Of a DNA stretch of 6,461 nt, positions 5,390 through 6,461 are shown piece after piece. Location of the stretch: the NCBI GenBank assembly GCA_007127615.1, contig SKZB01000321.1, positions 1 through 6,461 on the forward strand, written 5' to 3'. The DNA is from Phycisphaerales bacterium (lineage in GTDB: Bacteria > Planctomycetota > Phycisphaerae > Phycisphaerales > SM1A02). Each line of letters opens with the position of its first letter. The first letter of the stretch is position 1. The notes under the pieces are model-generated. The model was not told the DNA's origin. It saw nothing but the letters and a program-made list of their open reading frames with translations, and did not search any database. The position numbers and the translations under genes are program-made.

Positions 5390-6402
5390 CGGCTGCGTTC
5401 CCAACTGTCCTTCAGCGCTTCGTCGAAGATCGTCACCGTGATGTCGCGGAGAAGACGCCGCGCGAGTTGGTCCATCCGGAACCGTTCCTGTTGCAGGCGC
5501 GTGCGGCGCGCCATGTCCTCACGAACGTCCTCGAACGCGACGTCGTCGCCGGGCAACTGCCGAACGAGCATCAACAGCGCGTATTGATCGTTCAGCAGAA
5601 TCGGATCGGACACCGCGCCGGGTTCGAGCGCCCAGAGTGCCTGAAGAAATGCTTCCGGATAGCTCGGATCACGGCGGCTGATCGGCTCGAGCAGGCCGCC
5701 GCGCGCGGCGCTCTCATCCGTTGAGTGTTCGGCGGCGAGGTCGCTGAAGAGTTCGTCTCGCTCCACCAGGCGCTCGCGCAGTTGCTGAGCTTCCGAAAGC
5801 GAAGCGACGGTGATCAACCGCGGTTGGCGTTTGGGGCCGTGCAGCGCATCAAAGGTCCGGCGAACCATATTCTCGGTAATTTCGACCTCATCCCGAACCA
5901 GAGCGCGGAGCGAGGCGTTCCGGCGGAGCAGAGCGTTGAACCGGCGTTCGCCCAGGCCCTGCCGCTTCCGAAGTTCCTCGAGCAGGCGAATCGCGGTGTT
6001 CGGATCCTCGTGCAGCGACTGAATCATGAGCATCCGTTCCCGGGCGAGGGCATCCGGCCCGACGCCGATGCCCGCCTCGAGAACCGCATCCCGTATGCGG
6101 CGGTCGAGGATCAATTCCCGGAGAACCTGCGCGCCGGCCGCCTCGGTCAGTTCGCGACGAAGTTCGCCCCACATGATGCCGCGGCCGTCCACCAGGGCGG
6201 CCGGCCGGCCGTCGACCACGGTGGAGACCGGTTCCGTCCCCCGGAGTCGATCGCGCTCCCGGTCACGGTCCGCCTCGCGATCCGTTGATCGCACCTCGGT
6301 GTCATTCGGGGCCGATCCCGCCGAAACGGCATCCGGCGGCGCTTCACAACCGTATAGACCGATCAGCAGCACAGACATTGCGGCCATGACGTACCATTTC
6401 AT
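5386..6402 (-). CDS. Parvulin-like (PpiC/PrsA-type) peptidyl-prolyl isomerase domain lipoprotein
   Basis: Predicted surface or periplasmic folding lipoprotein and first gene of the ABC operon. The 338-residue product begins with a type II signal peptide: MK, hydrophobic VMAAMSVLLIGL, lipobox LYGC with Cys19 as the lipid site (Tyr at -2 is unusual). A very charged linker follows (38-56, DREADRDRERDR). A helical SurA-N-like region with MWGELRRELTEAAG spans about 60-185. The parvulin domain (about 191-285) has ELFSDLAAEHSTD (217-229), ARGGLLEPISRRD (233-245) and FLQALWALEPGAVSDPI (252-268). A charged helix closes the protein. Both histidines expected in parvulins are absent: the first strand reads LITVAS instead of an 'aSHIL' motif, and the last reads QYALLML instead of 'GyHii'. 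It may therefore be a chaperone rather than an active isomerase. The start has GAGGTGAT just upstream. Confidence 0.88.
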   Translation of the reverse strand: MKWYVMAAMSVLLIGLYGCEAPPDAVSAGSAPNDTEVRSTDREADRDRERDRLRGTEPVSTVVDGRPAALVDGRGIMWGELRRELTEAAGAQVLRELILDRRIRDAVLEAGIGVGPDALARERMLMIQSLHEDPNTAIRLLEELRKRQGLGERRFNALLRRNASLRALVRDEVEITENMVRRTFDALHGPKRQPRLITVASLSEAQQLRERLVERDELFSDLAAEHSTDESAARGGLLEPISRRDPSYPEAFLQALWALEPGAVSDPILLNDQYALLMLVRQLPGDDVAFEDVREDMARRTRLQQERFRMDQLARRLLRDITVTIFDEALKDSWERSR

Positions 6403-6404
6403 GC

Positions 6405-6412
6405 ATCACCTC
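6405..6412 (-). promoter_or_regulatory. Strong ribosome binding site of the parvulin-like lipoprotein gene
   Basis: On the minus strand GAGGTGAT ends 2 bases before the ATG at 6402, with its GAGG core 6 bases from the start. All eight bases match the standard anti-Shine-Dalgarno complement. It decides the start and suggests strong translation of the first operon gene, while the two downstream genes rely on ATGA overlaps. Confidence 0.75.
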
Positions 6413-6444
6413 GCATGATCGAATCTTACTCTGAGAACGACGTT

Positions 6445-6461
6445 TCGGCAGGCAGTGCCGA
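6445..6461. repeat. Perfect 6-bp inverted repeat at the right edge
   Basis: TCGGCA (6445-6450) and TGCCGA (6456-6461) are perfect inverted copies around GGCAG. It ends at the last base of the window, so it may be longer. It sits about 40 bases upstream of the lipoprotein operon and could be an operator dyad or part of a terminator of a neighbour beyond the edge. The sequence beyond is needed to choose. Confidence 0.35.

Noticed and set aside
4640..5587. 315-codon open frame on the + strand
   Set aside because: Antisense to the ABC ATPase, whose complete motif set on the minus strand explains the region.
6423..6451. Possible promoter CTGCCG-17-TAAGAT (minus strand) for the lipoprotein operon
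   Set aside because: The -10-like box matches 4 of 6 and the -35-like box only 3 of 6. It is well placed, but too weak to list as a feature.

Overview
The window is a GC-rich, gene-dense bacterial chromosome segment (roughly 60% GC or more by eye) that reads as ordinary core genome. It holds six protein genes and no RNA gene, insertion sequence, CRISPR array or origin that I can support. The set of genes and the high GC would suit a Planctomycetes-like or similar environmental bacterium: an EF-G-2-type translation factor, a parvulin-like lipoprotein and a CCTCCGTG-type octamer array between genes. The taxonomic guess is weak.

Layout from left to right. Positions 1-1827 on the minus strand hold the first 609 codons of a divergent elongation factor G (EF-G-2 type). 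Its C-terminus lies off the left edge. A long open frame on the opposite strand is only its shadow. A 225-bp divergent gap (1828-2052) with one A+T-rich island and a GC inverted repeat separates it from trmL (2053-2559, +), a tRNA wobble 2'-O-methyltransferase. A 43-bp gap with a near-perfect palindrome leads to a MarC-family membrane protein (2603-3349, +). The 85-bp convergent gap after marC is almost entirely a tandem array of nine 8-bp units with a G-quadruplex motif on the minus strand. On the minus strand, transcribed right to left from 6402, comes a tight three-gene operon: a parvulin-like lipoprotein (6402-5386), a DrrA-type ABC ATPase (5389-4247) and an ABC-2 permease (4250-3435). Each junction is a 4-base ATGA overlap.

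How the genes work together. The three minus-strand genes look like a translationally coupled unit: a complete two-component ABC exporter, or half-exporter that dimerises, co-expressed with a surface-anchored folding or chaperone lipoprotein. The parvulin domain lacks both histidines that usually mark the family. EF-G-2 and TrmL both concern translation but are divergently transcribed, so no shared operon is implied. trmL and marC could be co-transcribed.

The most interesting points are the altered GTPase switch regions of the EF-G-like protein (catalytic-position His replaced by Gly), the histidine-less parvulin coupled to an ABC exporter, and the octamer array. I see no clearly novel defence or mobile system here.
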